From: Aplectana chamaeleonis
Taxonomy: Eukaryota > Nematoda > Chromadorea > Rhabditida > Cosmocercidae
Direction of reading: 5' to 3'
Assembly (NCBI GenBank): GCA_029168955.1
Contig: JAPDOI010000145.1
Location: forward strand, 992,001-1,056,000
Length of the DNA stretch: 64,000 nt
A program made the position numbers and the translations under genes. Positions 55,601-58,969 of this stretch are shown here, one piece after another. The stretch's first letter is position 1. Each line of letters starts with the position of its first letter. The notes under the pieces are model-generated. The model searched no databases. It saw nothing but the letters and a program-made list of their open reading frames with translations, and had not been told where the DNA came from.

Positions 55601-56313
55601 CAACACACAACTGCTTACATCTCTAACACTAACTCTAAGCTCCCTTTGCAACTAGTCGTTTCACCGCCCTCGCGCCTGCACAGGATTACAGATTAAAACC
55701 AAACCAAAATCATGAATTGAGAGGATTTTCACCCTTATTGCTAGTAAATTTTATCTAAGCGAAAAATGTGGAAATGCTAGGAATTAACTTATTCATAGTT
55801 ATACATACGCTTACCTTGAGCCAACATTCTGCAGAGGAGATACGGCGCTTCTGCTCAAAGGCTCATTGGAAACAGTGAAACCGTAATCCTCCAGTTGACC
55901 CGTTCCATCGTCGCCAAATCCATACTTCTTTTTGATAGCGCCGATATCAGCTGACACTACAAATCACAACTTTCCAGAGCTGCTGAGATTTTGCATAATT
56001 CGTCATTAGTGGACAATACCAAATACAAACTTCTCGTATCACCATCATCTTCTGCTTCATTATCCAGGAAGCTTTCCCTTACTGATCTATCTTCACTGTT
56101 CTCGTCATCCTAAACTGATTATTATACAGAGTATACACATTTACATAATAACTTTGTCATGAAAAAAGTGGAAAGGAAGCTAGGAAAATTGCAAACCTTG
56201 TCGAAATCAGACTCTCCAGCATTGCCTTTACCATCAGCCAGAATCGCAACTTTGCTTGATGTTGCTTCAGCAGCAGAGGGGGCGATTGCACCTTTCAGAA
56301 GGCAAAGCCCTTC
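19404..56313 (-). CDS. ctf-4: CTF4/AND-1/WDHD1 replisome adaptor homolog (16 exons found, N-terminus missing)
   Basis: In eukaryotes CTF4/AND-1 tethers DNA polymerase alpha-primase and other clients to the CMG helicase through GINS. The 16 segments listed separately join in phase into 625 residues. Order: end of the WD40 region and acidic linker (1-109), SepB beta-propeller (about 125-430, diagnostic KWNSYGIIR, FHDTAVH, LVWMAF and WTLPYC blocks), helical bundle (430-530, LVKLFALACKSDRDGRAAEL), acidic tail ending with NPFK. Human WDHD1 is longer at both ends: the WD40 propeller is not in the window as far as I can see, and no HMG box follows the tail. Introns are 51-87 bp except five: 1.1, 1.1, 1.2, 8.5 and 22.4 kb, the last two filled with transposons. 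The frame is unbroken, so this looks like a functional gene, not a pseudogene. Confidence 0.9.
19689..19801 (-). CDS. ctf-4: ctf-4 exon (C-terminal tail)
   Basis: Encodes VAAKGRENVSTAHASYSDSF and continues to IKRK, low in hydrophobics. The donor GTATGG was chosen because it is the one that gives a frame continuing into the next exon. Confidence 0.7.
19855..20025 (-). CDS. ctf-4: ctf-4 exon (C-terminal helical bundle)
   Basis: Exactly 57 codons. SLVKLFALACKSDRDGRAAE is the most conserved block of the C-terminal region in the family (LALSCKLEREFRCVELADL in vertebrates). Acceptor TTGCTTACAG, donor GTTTGT. Confidence 0.92.
21108..21200 (-). CDS. ctf-4: ctf-4 exon (helical region)
   Basis: Exactly 31 codons, phase 0 on both sides: ESDKSKLEQELFINELQQIE then a Ser-rich linker. 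It corresponds to the helix that follows the propeller. The next intron is 1.1 kb. Confidence 0.85.
21258..21348 (-). CDS. ctf-4: ctf-4 exon (end of SepB)
   Basis: Thirty codons including YLYCKGSKHPLV and WTLPYCAP, matching CIPCKGSRFPPT and SFKLPYC. Acceptor GAAGTTTTAG, donor GTCAGT. Confidence 0.9.
21429..21555 (-). CDS. ctf-4: ctf-4 exon (SepB)
   Basis: Encodes VLNLLTPSGFWVPIFDGK and DAIWPIAV, matching the NTWTPI...DHYWVVGI block. Both boundaries are split codons that join in frame with the neighbouring exons. Confidence 0.9.
21760..22210. repeat. Dispersed repeat copies in a ctf-4 intron
   Basis: Diverged units of the AATAACCCC-type repeat (for example CAAATTCGTGTTTACCAC and CCAAATAACC), plus a poly(C) run at about 22021-22034. 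Non-coding. Confidence 0.45.
22771..22924 (-). CDS. ctf-4: ctf-4 exon (SepB)
   Basis: Fifty-one codons plus one base. HAVSLYDVDSRQWYRD corresponds to the LGVQLLEL strand and HLVWMAFTNHGLLLSMDSS to YLAWIGFS..G. Acceptor GAAATTCCAG, donor GTAAAT. Confidence 0.9.
22980..23083 (-). CDS. ctf-4: ctf-4 exon (SepB)
   Basis: Encodes PILTAACFGARVAICSIVGG and ends PNFQ before a 55-bp intron. Acceptor TTTGATTTCAG. The split codon joins in frame across the 8.5-kb intron. Confidence 0.9.
23296..24483. mobile_element. TTAA-type MITE family 1, copy B, with nested insertion
   Basis: Ends AGGCAGTGTTCACGATAACC and AACACTGCCT, flanked by TTAA on both sides (23292-23295, 24484-24487). The copy runs in the opposite direction to copy A. 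Its middle is interrupted by the element at 23653-24360. It lies in the 8.5-kb ctf-4 intron. Confidence 0.8.
23653..24360. mobile_element. Element nested in the TTAA MITE
   Basis: Terminal inverted repeats of about 38 bp start TCTCAGAAAA and include TTACATGTA. The interior has tandem ACATGTAACATACACTTATA-like units (23830-23905) and a hairpin around GCAGCAAGCTTGAAAC (24000-24040). No ORF. Confidence 0.65.
24488..24945. mobile_element. TTAA-type MITE family 2
   Basis: Ends AAGCAGCATATACGCTCATA and the complement of AGGCAGCATACACGCTCGTA, with TTAA at 24484-24487 and 24946-24949. Long inverted arms (GAACGCCTACGCATTT against AAATGCATAGGCGTTC). It abuts MITE copy B and shares its TTAA. A diverged relative is at 32282-32930. 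Confidence 0.75.
24999..25270. mobile_element. TTAA-type MITE family 1, copy C, truncated
   Basis: Starts TTAA then AGGCAGAGTTCACGATG and follows copy A closely for 270 bp, then stops where the CR1 LINE 3' end begins. The missing half is not found on the far side of the LINE. Confidence 0.75.
25364..28170 (-). pseudogene. CR1 LINE ORF2 (endonuclease-reverse transcriptase), frameshifted
   Basis: The AP-endonuclease region includes FSETWL (about 28050) and GDFNYPEIDW (about 27710), with a frameshift near 27930 and an in-frame TGA at about 27750. The reverse transcriptase runs 27676-26000 with DNYRPVS, YFDFSKAFD, SGVPQGGVLSP and FADDVKIY (catalytic box at 26172-26183). Frameshifts at about 26460 and 26040 break it. 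The C-terminal part (25364-26050) has the usual CR1 thumb (YKVYVRPIMESG). It cannot make a full protein. Confidence 0.85.
28191..29012 (-). CDS. CR1 LINE ORF1 protein
   Basis: An open frame of about 270 residues starting at MGVTRAGSKKNGSK (an upstream Met would add 32 hydrophobic residues and is less likely). Residues about 55-90 form a coiled coil (LDSLVKRNLELETKFELLS), then an RRM-like region including ERRRSLALSGVPE and FLKVECAPVTVYRLGKP. The C-terminus is Gly/Ser-rich. Such proteins bind LINE RNA. Intact, unlike ORF2. Confidence 0.75.
   Translation of the reverse strand: MGVTRAGSKKNGSKCCVMVSDNDGFDGAIDRLRQDDSLPCYVRDILLHLLDSRQDLDSLVKRNLELETKFELLSNENADLKHKLSLVSSSAVSPHSISTPVSQPLNSSVVKTVYDDDESNPVIIAERRRSLALSGVPERESWPVKSRVHYDFASACNVLHFLKVECAPVTVYRLGKPKQGYNRKLKVILPCSALQRLALQNADRLQFFPEKVVSIRESLSYAERNRRKEAYKASRSSGLGGTTGPLPSYWGGVGPESPHSGASASGSSSQSQS
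29320..29415. repeat. GC-rich hairpin
   Basis: ACTACGGGGGCCTCCCGGGA and CCTCCCGGGAGGCTCCCGTAGT pair across a 45-bp loop. It may be a small MITE or a remnant; no target duplication is visible. Confidence 0.5.
29568..30050. mobile_element. TTAA-type MITE family 1, copy D
   Basis: Complete 483-bp copy flanked by TTAA (29564-29567 and 30051-30054), in the reverse direction to copy A. It lies in the 8.5-kb ctf-4 intron. Confidence 0.85.
30330..30480. repeat. ATTCGAA-rich satellite-like stretch
   Basis: Repeated ATTCGAA/ATTCGAATC words in imperfect arrangement, related in composition to the arrays at 46.9, 47.7 and 54.5 kb. Confidence 0.45.
31000..31145 (-). repeat. Dispersed repeat, copy 1 of 3
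   Basis: On the minus strand, similar to 51790-51920 and 55375-55515 on the plus strand (shared blocks include GGTCGAAG, TATCGGGC, ACTCATC and GAGCAG). Non-coding. Confidence 0.5.
31630..31723 (-). CDS. ctf-4: ctf-4 exon (SepB)
   Basis: Encodes MICLITSKRNLRIFSLTGTQ, aligned with ATSALLLRLFTIGGVQ. Acceptor CTCTTCAG; donor GTACGT with one base carried over. The intron that follows is 8.5 kb. Confidence 0.9.
31798..31891 (-). CDS. ctf-4: ctf-4 exon (SepB)
   Basis: Enters in phase 2 and encodes ELLAIHISSWDNESKRWTCK, matching the SSWD..K.W block. Donor GTAAGC after GATGTCCTG. Confidence 0.9.
31943..32073 (-). CDS. ctf-4: ctf-4 exon (SepB)
   Basis: Forty-three codons plus AG, starting ISFHDTAVHPTIVLDNG and including EYAMGDLSDQAVALASK. 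The FHDT and DLS blocks are conserved in the family. Acceptor TTTTTTGGCAG, donor GTGGGT. Confidence 0.9.
32135..32194 (-). CDS. ctf-4: ctf-4 exon (SepB)
   Basis: Twenty codons, KWNSYGIIRTFCGEDGASIE, between ATTTGCAG and GTGTGA, phase 0 on both sides. It aligns with the VWNSVGIIR block of vertebrate WDHD1. Confidence 0.9.
32282..32930. mobile_element. TTAA-type MITE, family 2 relative
   Basis: Ends AGGCAGCATACATACTC and its approximate complement near 32905-32930. Internal inverted arms carry ACGAGCCAAAATGACC-like and GGCTCGTTTTTGACGC segments, as in 24488-24945. It lies in the 1.1-kb ctf-4 intron and accounts for most of its length. Confidence 0.6.
33296..33401 (-). CDS. ctf-4: ctf-4 exon (start of SepB domain)
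   Basis: It ends ...ASPDHLSERYL at a GTGAGT donor and continues in phase into KWNSYGIIR, matching the start of the SepB domain of WDHD1. The 5' limit is uncertain: GAATTTAG at 33402 fits the phase of the exon before it, while CTATTTAG at 33424 is also a good acceptor but would need an unseen exon. A Pro-rich stretch (FAPPPPQ) opens the exon. Confidence 0.8.
33665..34012 (-). repeat. 3' LTR
   Basis: 348-bp partner of the LTR at 44308-44655, bordered outside by ATTAC. Confidence 0.92.
34013..34026 (-). other. Polypurine tract
   Basis: The minus strand reads TTAAAAAGGGGAGG immediately before the 3' LTR, the plus-strand primer site expected in this position. Confidence 0.75.
34069..35400 (-). 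CDS. Integrase region of the Gypsy-type pol (443 codons open)
   Basis: It inserts the cDNA into the genome. The N-terminal zinc domain includes the H...H pair and CAGCQ; the catalytic core has VHVDFAGP (first Asp), LVSDDGIQFTS (second Asp) and HPQSNVQAERF (Glu), so the DDE triad is present. The C-terminal part is basic (TRKRRKPNRY). This segment is uninterrupted, but it is out of frame with RNase H upstream (a shift near 35430), so it would not be made as part of a normal polyprotein. Confidence 0.88.
   Translation of the reverse strand: MKQFYSKCESLSIVQGCLMVSDRVVVPETLRKDVLLELHYGHREIVRMKGLARSYVYWPNIDEDCEKVVRSCAGCQLQSKSPTKVPLQTWKTPENVWERVHVDFAGPMDGVYYMVAVDALSKMKNITAGTTVKLLKEFSARYGNPKTLVSDDGIQFTSELFKQMCEERGVNHVRTPPYHPQSNVQAERFVDILKGGINKLKGEGRSFARPESDCLNAVLFAYRTTPNSALQGDCPAEVLVGRKLGTRLSMLRPSEAQTEAKSAADLRKRTEEQFNRKNGTKRRDFSPGDTVLVKEYNGASNFKWTEGTVVNPFGKVMYEADIGGRTLRKHANQMRGSILSHKYDNAYSRDLLLDLFKTAPLSTERVPEQTSKDGPDQEHDTVIIPSDDPSDAATQSNDEQPITSRTTPGVVERRARKPRTVGFAPITLRRSTRKRRKPNRYEL
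35409..36026 (-). pseudogene. RNase H region of the Gypsy-type pol
   Basis: Contains VAADACDYGIGYVISHK, the RNase H domain start typical of Gypsy elements, then EKNYAQIEKEALGLVEAIK and TDHKPLLAIFG. Frameshifts separate it from RT (near 36075) and from integrase (near 35430). Confidence 0.85.
36052..36787 (-). pseudogene. Reverse transcriptase of the Gypsy-type pol, frameshifted
   Basis: Fingers and palm in 36787-36360 include FSQIDFSDAYLQVQL, LPFGIKTAPGIFQ and the catalytic box AYLDDILV. A frameshift in a run of A at about 36355 moves the thumb (LRAFLGMATYYSFFIPN, 36052-36255) to another frame. Another shift near 36780 cuts it off from the protease region. Confidence 0.87.
36778..37518 (-). 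pseudogene. Zinc knuckle and protease of the Gypsy-type element
   Basis: One CCHC knuckle (CNSCKGKGHKEKYC) is followed by a retropepsin active site (FQLDTGSDITLLS) and the linker into RT. The 246 codons are open but out of frame with what follows. Confidence 0.82.
37534..37608. repeat. GC-rich hairpin before the protease ORF
   Basis: About 30-bp arms (CCGGACAGCGGCCGAGGG and its complement) around a 16-bp loop, next to the zinc-knuckle/protease ORF. Confidence 0.65.
37609..37889. other. Remnant of the gag-pol junction, no ORF recognised
   Basis: Lies between the protease ORF and the minisatellite. No domain is visible. Confidence 0.35.
37890..38395. repeat. Minisatellite, 42-bp period, about 12 copies
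   Basis: Unit of type ATGAGCCGCGCACCATGAGA followed by AGCGTGCTCCGCGTCATGGA, with a weaker 21-bp sub-period (GAGCCGCG recurs). Because 42 is a multiple of 3, long open stretches appear on both strands (14-residue repeats such as MTRSTLLMVRGSFS on the minus strand). I regard these as by-products of the repeat. Confidence 0.85.
38664..38753. repeat. 41-bp-arm hairpin
   Basis: AGCGATGATATTGATAATAT...GCAGTAGC in inverted copies around a 9-bp CCCCCC-rich loop. Confidence 0.75.
39366..39467. repeat. Hairpin
   Basis: CGAAGCTGCCCCATCACCAT and its complement, GGTGGTAGGGCAGCTTCG, flank a 35-bp loop. Confidence 0.65.
39553..40060. repeat. Minisatellite, 42-bp period, about 12 copies
   Basis: Unit of type GGCTTCAGAAGACGTGATCG then GGGTGACGTGGGAATTCAGT. 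It reads as a 14-residue repeat on the plus strand (ASEDVIGVTWEFSR) and on the minus strand (SSEALLNFHVTPIT). The sequence differs from the 37890-38395 array although period and copy number are the same. Confidence 0.88.
40061..40330. repeat. Minisatellite, 56-bp period, about 5 copies
   Basis: Unit GAGGGTGGCCGGCGAAGCCG, GCCCATCGTTTGGC and AAGCCGAACGAATACTACAT. It directly adjoins the 42-bp array. The period is not a multiple of 3, so the frame rotates from unit to unit. Confidence 0.85.
40475..41027. mobile_element. TTAA-type MITE family 3
   Basis: Ends AGGCAGTGGTTACGATG and the complement of AGGCAGTGGTCGCGATA, flanked by TTAA at 40471-40474 and 41028-41031. 553 bp, no ORF. Only the first ten bases resemble family 1. 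Confidence 0.8.
41228..41459. repeat. Hairpin with 20-bp perfect core
   Basis: TACTTTGCGTTCCTCATTGA (about 41293-41312) and its exact complement (about 41376-41395) lie inside a wider inverted repeat bounded by GACGAAAAAATAC-like sequence. Confidence 0.6.
42204..42245 (-). pseudogene. Gag zinc knuckle of the Gypsy-type element
   Basis: CWNCGKNGHTSREC is a perfect C-x2-C-x4-H-x4-C knuckle. It is in the same frame as the capsid-end ORF upstream but separated from it by an in-frame TAA at 42312-42314. Confidence 0.75.
42312..42640 (-). pseudogene. Gag capsid C-terminal region
   Basis: RNSLFTLRYQCMKVE, EDYMQCAGRINEMCEYARF and LKALLWIYGLKSHRD match the capsid C-terminal pattern of Gypsy gags. 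It ends in TAA and is separated from the rest of gag by an insertion of about 0.7 kb. Confidence 0.7.
42690..43410. other. Insertion inside gag
   Basis: Splits the capsid coding sequence. It holds a direct duplication of about 60 bp (GGATATCA.TCAGCGCAAAG at 42745 and 42830), a TATAAAAG box at about 42968 and a G10 run at about 43102. The ends are not clear; a solo LTR or unclassified element is possible. Confidence 0.4.
43420..43758 (-). pseudogene. Gag capsid N-terminal region
   Basis: ITEFVFDSEVDRCFSRWYER and LRLLLGKLDN follow the Gypsy capsid pattern. An in-frame TAG follows LLGKLDN, then the frame continues through DVSFSETISTLKDMF. The damage (stop plus insertion) makes gag non-functional. 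Confidence 0.75.
43759..44287 (-). other. Gag N-terminal or leader region, unrecognised
   Basis: Between the primer binding site and the recognisable capsid. Repeated CAACCGC.AGGGCGGGC words (about 44135-44235) resemble a short tandem repeat. No clean ORF. Confidence 0.4.
44288..44305 (-). other. Primer binding site
   Basis: Two bases inside the 5' LTR the minus strand reads TGGCGAACAGGTCTCCCG. The leading TGG pairs with a tRNA CCA end. I could not name the tRNA. Confidence 0.55.
44308..44655 (-). repeat. 5' LTR
   Basis: 348 bp, minus-strand start TGTTGTGATGGG, end GTACACAACA. It should hold the promoter. It matches the 3' LTR apart from scattered substitutions. Confidence 0.92.
44924..45248. 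mobile_element. TTAA-type MITE family 4
   Basis: Ends AGGCACAGCCCAACCTC and the complement of AGGCACAGTCCAGGCTC, with TTAA on the left and TTAG on the right. 325 bp; ORFs inside have no domain. Confidence 0.75.
45420..45790 (-). pseudogene. CR1 LINE relic (RT C-terminal part)
   Basis: ALSTNIFIKLIKTYKIYVTP corresponds to the ALSS.NEKVLLKAYKTYVRP block of the intact CR1 copies, followed by degraded sequence. 5' and 3' limits are uncertain. Confidence 0.55.
45791..46854. other. No supportable gene
   Basis: Several 60-100-codon ORFs on both strands without domains. Some may derive from decayed LINE sequence. Confidence 0.35.
46855..47075. repeat. Self-complementary satellite, about 42-bp unit, array 1
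   Basis: Units of type CGAATATTCGAATAAACGAA followed by TAATTCGAAAAATTGACT. It starts with TATATCAAACGAATGAAAA, as does the array at 47675. Confidence 0.75.
47076..47674. other. GC-rich spacer between two satellite arrays
   Basis: Contains purine-rich GC stretches (GCGCGCGAGAGCGAGAGGGC near 47530) and a short hairpin around GGAGCAGTAAGCTTGAAAC. ORFs here are composition artefacts as far as I can tell. Confidence 0.4.
47675..47865. repeat. Self-complementary satellite, array 2
   Basis: Same unit as 46855-47075, more diverged towards its right end. Confidence 0.7.
48237..48962 (+). pseudogene. CR1 reverse transcriptase fragment
   Basis: Palm to thumb: AFADHFRIF replaces the FADD box, so a catalytic Asp is lost; then INGNLGFLVR-like and KTYVRPHLEYGTVI blocks. 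A stop (TAG, about 48741) precedes the last part, which resumes after the inner LINE at 50346-50518 (FELVRNRAKKSLRHHFF) to TGA. Confidence 0.8.
48971..50308 (+). CDS. LINE reverse transcriptase, truncated at the N-terminus, otherwise open
   Basis: RT motifs: ITAGVPQGGVISPALF and VVAYADDITIL (catalytic YADD intact). The thumb and connection (YKAILQPALEYAAPVWQHM) and a C-terminal CCHC finger (CPDCGSRGHTSEHLFECP) follow, ending with DLWTNPVSVARFLNL. This layout fits the Jockey/I group of LINEs. The 445-codon frame is undamaged although the endonuclease and part of the RT are missing, so it is a recent insertion. The ATG at 48971 lies across the junction and is not a natural start. Confidence 0.85.
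   Translation: MTLSTWEFDTVNLGILSEKLLRSTIPPWQKRWITALIKGRRAKVLFQGHVSNSIPITAGVPQGGVISPALFSLYLEDLPVPPSDIKVVAYADDITILCRDRDINVAARKINSYLIVLKNFLDDIMLAVSAAKSSVSVFSTDPKKHCAHPVVNWEDARLPAARFPKLLGLVLDPSLRFHKNTEQKQATVKAKLNVLQALGGTSWGSSKETILTTYKAILQPALEYAAPVWQHMISDSSWTKMQRVQNAALRIATGCAKSTPVEHLHAEARILPVKEHCQLQAQQLVINIVKQPDHPLRRIMNPVRERHIRRPFADAPEKVNIQRWTDSQLDRLRLLRAEHTKFVRDHLSRMTVNPILGVAPPIVSDTEMELGRRARSYLASLRCGHSPMLMSFLHKIDRSQPDECPDCGSRGHTSEHLFECPKRPTTLTTMDLWTNPVSVARFLNL
48973..50343 (+). mobile_element. 5'-truncated APE-type LINE nested in the CR1 copy
   Basis: AGGTAGCAGTT occurs at 48962-48972 and 50344-50354 as target duplication. The 3' end is a (GAA)n-like tail. The first 45 bp contain two copies of GACACTGTCAACTTGGG. 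Confidence 0.85.
51790..51920 (+). repeat. Dispersed repeat, copy 2 of 3
   Basis: Related to 55375-55515 and, inverted, to 31000-31145 (TTTTGAGC.GGTCGAAG, then ACTCATC). Confidence 0.5.
52135..52760. repeat. Cluster of TCCTGTAGGA palindromes
   Basis: GGTCTCCTACAGGA and close variants occur at least eight times on both strands in two groups (52145-52310 and 52650-52745), irregularly spaced. Significance unknown. Confidence 0.6.
52775..53540. mobile_element. Foldback element, about 370-bp arms
   Basis: GCCGTGCGAT at the left pairs with ATCGCACGGC at the right, and matching continues through TAATTAAAAAATGTATTTTA, TTTAATGTAAACAAA and GTTCATTCAAATGAACC to a central hairpin (TTAAGGACCTTAAA, CCCGG...CCGGG, near 53125-53200). 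No ORF. It lies inside the Harbinger-like element. Confidence 0.75.
54445..54645. repeat. Self-complementary satellite, array 3
   Basis: Same family as 46855-47075 (TCGAATATTCGAATGAACGA, ATTATTCGAAAAATTGAC). Confidence 0.7.
54646..55374. other. No gene; GC-rich stretch with repeated CGGTCGGATCGC words
   Basis: 54690-54910 repeats CGGTC.GATCGC several times irregularly. Otherwise nothing supportable. Lies in the long ctf-4 intron. Confidence 0.4.
55375..55515 (+). repeat. Dispersed repeat, copy 3 of 3
   Basis: Counterpart of 51790-51920, with CATTTTGAGCAGGTCGAAGT at the left and CAACTCATCAGAGCGAG at the right. Confidence 0.5.
55815..55956 (-). CDS. ctf-4: ctf-4 exon (linker with IKKKYGF motif)
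   Basis: Forty-six codons between GATTTGTAG and GTAAGCG, entering in phase 1 and leaving in phase 2. SADIGAIKKKYGFGDDG fits the short basic/aromatic segment that follows the acidic linker. The next exon lies 22.4 kb away. Confidence 0.75.
56043..56109 (-). CDS. ctf-4: ctf-4 exon (acidic linker)
   Basis: Twenty-two codons (DDENSEDRSVRESFLDNEAE) plus one base. Acceptor CAGTTTAG; donor GTGATA. The acidic composition matches the linker between the two propellers of the family. Confidence 0.75.
56197..56313 (-). CDS. ctf-4: ctf-4 exon (end of WD40 region, linker)
   Basis: This is the first exon I can place, residues 1-39 of the partial product. It follows CTTCTCTAG and ends GACAAG before GTTTGC, phase 0 at both ends. 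EGLCLLKG then SSKVAIL corresponds to the last WD40 strand and start of the linker in WDHD1. Sequence further upstream gave no WD40 exon. Confidence 0.75.
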
Positions 56314-56557
56314 CTAGAGAAGATCATCTATTTTTCTTTCGCGGCAGAAGTAGGAGGTCAAAGGTTGCCCTAAGAAATTAAAAGGTCCGCCTTTAGGGGG
56401 TTTTTTAGAATTCCATCGCCGATCGCTACGATAGCATGCTTTGAATGGGAATCGATGTGCGATGCGATAACAATCGATTCTGATGATTATCATGCTATCG
56501 CATCGCACGGCGATCGAGCACTAGAATAGGCCTTAAAGGCAGAATACGCGATAGATT

Positions 56558-56920
56558 TCACTTAGCAGTACTCCACGGTGTATGGAAGATATGGTGCCCC
56601 ACATAACAGGCATAATTACAACGAACACGAAAGCCGTGTTTTTCGGCCAGAATATAGCCAATTTGTTTCAGTTGACTTTTGGCATAGAGGAATCTGTTGT
56701 TATCACAATCTAGGGCTTTCATTTGTTTACGTCGAGGGCGGCCTGGGGCATAAGGTTTTCTGTGAACTTCAAAACGCTTTCTTGCGGCCATTCTTTTGTC
56801 CCAATAGGCTCGTTTTCTGTCGTTCTTACGACGAAGGAAGCCCGGGTTTTTCCTCACCTGCGACTGAATTGGCTCGAATTCTAAGCAAGTTAGGCAGACT
56901 GAGGATAGTGTCCACGACAA
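56558..56920 (-). CDS. Unrecognised 120-codon ORF
   Basis: The frame extends upstream of the Met and encodes a basic stretch (KNDRKRAYWDKRMAARKRFE, then PGRPRRKQMK) and a Cys/His-bearing end (VRCNYACYVGHHIFH). It reads like protein but I recognise no family. It is bounded by TTAAAGGCAG-like sequence at 56532 and TTAA near 56990, so it may sit in a mobile element. Low confidence. Confidence 0.25.
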   Translation of the reverse strand: MSWTLSSVCLTCLEFEPIQSQVRKNPGFLRRKNDRKRAYWDKRMAARKRFEVHRKPYAPGRPRRKQMKALDCDNNRFLYAKSQLKQIGYILAEKHGFRVRCNYACYVGHHIFHTPWSTAK

Positions 56921-57475
56921 ATGTCGCGCCTATCTTTTCTCATTACTCACTGGTTCGACCCAATTCGACCAAAATACGCTTTTAACTTGACCACATGACG
57001 TTTTAGACGGGAGTAGACTCCTCACAGAACACGTCCTTATGTTGCTCTCTAAATAGCCACGTGCTATTGAGGAGCACAGCACGTGAATAACGCGTCTCAT
57101 CTCATAGAATTGCAGTTGGCCTGTCAGAGCAGCCCCTGGAAGGTGACGTCGAATCGCTCACCGCTCGCGCAGCATTAGCGAGCAACCGGAAGTGGATTCG
57201 GAGACAAAGAGGTTAACAGCAAAAAAAGATGGAAACCAATATCATAGTTATCTACAGTACTACATTATCTCATCGCTCAAAAGTGAGTATAATGGACACG
57301 CTCATTCGGAACTCATCAAAATTCTCTGTCTCTGTAGTTCACTTTAGACCGAAAACTTTTTTTTGTGTGAAATAACTTGAAAAACTTGCTCAACTAATGA
57401 GCGCTTCAAAAGGAAAAGGAAGCCGCACATGCAACCAAACAATAACAACTACGGCAATCTGGTACCACACTACAC
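56921..57475. other. No supportable gene
   Basis: Contains a segment (57105-57185) loosely similar to 43000-43060 (CCCTGGA.GGTGAC...TC.CTC). No WD40 exon of ctf-4 was found here. Confidence 0.35.
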
Positions 57476-57537
57476 CCAGCTCAAGAAAACACCTACCTCG
57501 ACGTCACCAGCTCAAGAAAACACCTACCTCGACGTCA
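57476..57537. repeat. Two-copy 31-bp tandem duplication
   Basis: CCAGCTCAAGAAAACACCTA plus CCTCGACGTCA occurs twice in a row. Confidence 0.7.
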
Positions 57538-57869
57538 GTTACTATGATATCATTTCCGCTGAAAGGACTGAACTTCGTGCATGAGATGGTAGCCCTGCCA
57601 CTCCTTTTGTAGTCGTACTGCCCCAAAATCGTCCTGAAATCAGGCGATAAAAAAATAGATACTCAACAAATATCATGTTGATGCGGAATTGTCGCATTTT
57701 CGCCCCTTTTTCCTCTTACATCTACTTCACGGTGAAGTTTACTATAATATCATTTAGGAACGTATTTCTTCCTCTTCTGAACACTTCTTGCAACTGAATC
57801 ATTTTCAAATTTCGTCCTCGAATTCAGTGTAGGGTTCCATTACTAATCGTTTATACGTGTATGTCAGTG

Positions 57870-58740
57870 ATATATAGAACGCCATTGTTGTAAATGTTGT
57901 TTTTAGCTTGGTAGTAATTGTATGCCATTGTGAAGTATTTGTATGTACCCCATATTGCTGCTTTTGGCTTGTTTGCCGTCGCCTTGTGCCGAAGTGCTGG
58001 AAAAAAATCGCAAGCGACCGACAGGAGGCAACGCGATGAGGAGGCGGGGCTGCCCCCGCTAGCCAGTGGGCGGGGAAGCCCTCACGCGCCAATGGGCGGG
58101 GCAGGCCCCGCGAACCCTCGCAGCAGCGTACATAAGGCGCCATTTCGAAGCGAATCTGTCTTCGGGCGTGTGCCGGCAGCTTGTGCTGATGTCTGGTTGA
58201 TCTGGTGTCTGGCGAACTGGTGTGTGGCGGTCAGATGTCTGGCGGTTTGGTGTCTGGCGGTCTGGTGTCTGGCTGGCTGGTGTCTCGTAGCTGGTGTATG
58301 GCAGTCTGGTGTCTGGTCTGATGCGTCTATAGTGGCAGTGACGCAGAGGAACTAAGGATCCACCCGCAATTCCATACTGCTATTTACGCCGGTGTAAGGG
58401 TTGAACTCCCCAGGTTCGAGAGGGAATCGGCAGACGGGTTCCGTTGAGAGAAACGGGAAGTCCGCATACGCACCTAGCAGACTGGTTCCGTTGTGAGAGA
58501 CGGAAGGTCCACGCACACACCTAGCAGACGGGATCAGTCGGAGACGGAAAGTCGCGCACCTAGGCATAGGGCTTGCAGATTAGTCAGAAGTAGCACTGGG
58601 CGTGCTTCCTTAGTTTATATCGTGTGTTTGTTGTAATTTCTTGTAATAAAGAGTATAACCTATTAGCTACCCCGGGGCTCTTCAGTGAAGAAGGTAGCTA
58701 GGAGTTCTTATTTCAATTATTATACGCAAACGGTAGTATG
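57870..58740 (+). other. Possible LTR-like or promoter-bearing repeat
   Basis: Contains ACATAAGGCG (TATA-like), a 15-bp-period tract (TGGTGTCTGGCGGTC, 58180-58325), a 47-bp tandem (58431-58563) and TGTAATAAAGAGTATAACC near 58640, an arrangement seen in LTRs. No partner LTR or target duplication was found, so the class is open. Confidence 0.35.
58431..58563. repeat. Three-copy 47-bp tandem repeat
   Basis: Units start at 58431, 58478 and 58525 (CAGACGGGTTCCGTTGAGAG and variants, ending CACCTAG). Confidence 0.8.
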
Positions 58741-58969
58741 GCATTATTGTACAAATCAAATGTTTAGTTCATTTTGTGTATTCCACTGATGCAAAATCTG
58801 ACAAGGGCTTTCGTGTTGTTATCCTCCGAGAACTCGTCAATTTAGGAACAAAGTTAAAGGGACTCCTCCTCATCCTTGGATAACAATTAATTCCAAACTA
58901 GCTAATGACTTTAATTTTAATTTAATTTTGTTTTTTCATTGGAACTCCAAGAATATATTGAGGAAAAGT

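Noticed and set aside
57918..58355. Cys/Trp/Leu repeat protein (WCLAVWCLAG...)
   Set aside because: Translation of a 15-bp tandem; no other coding evidence.
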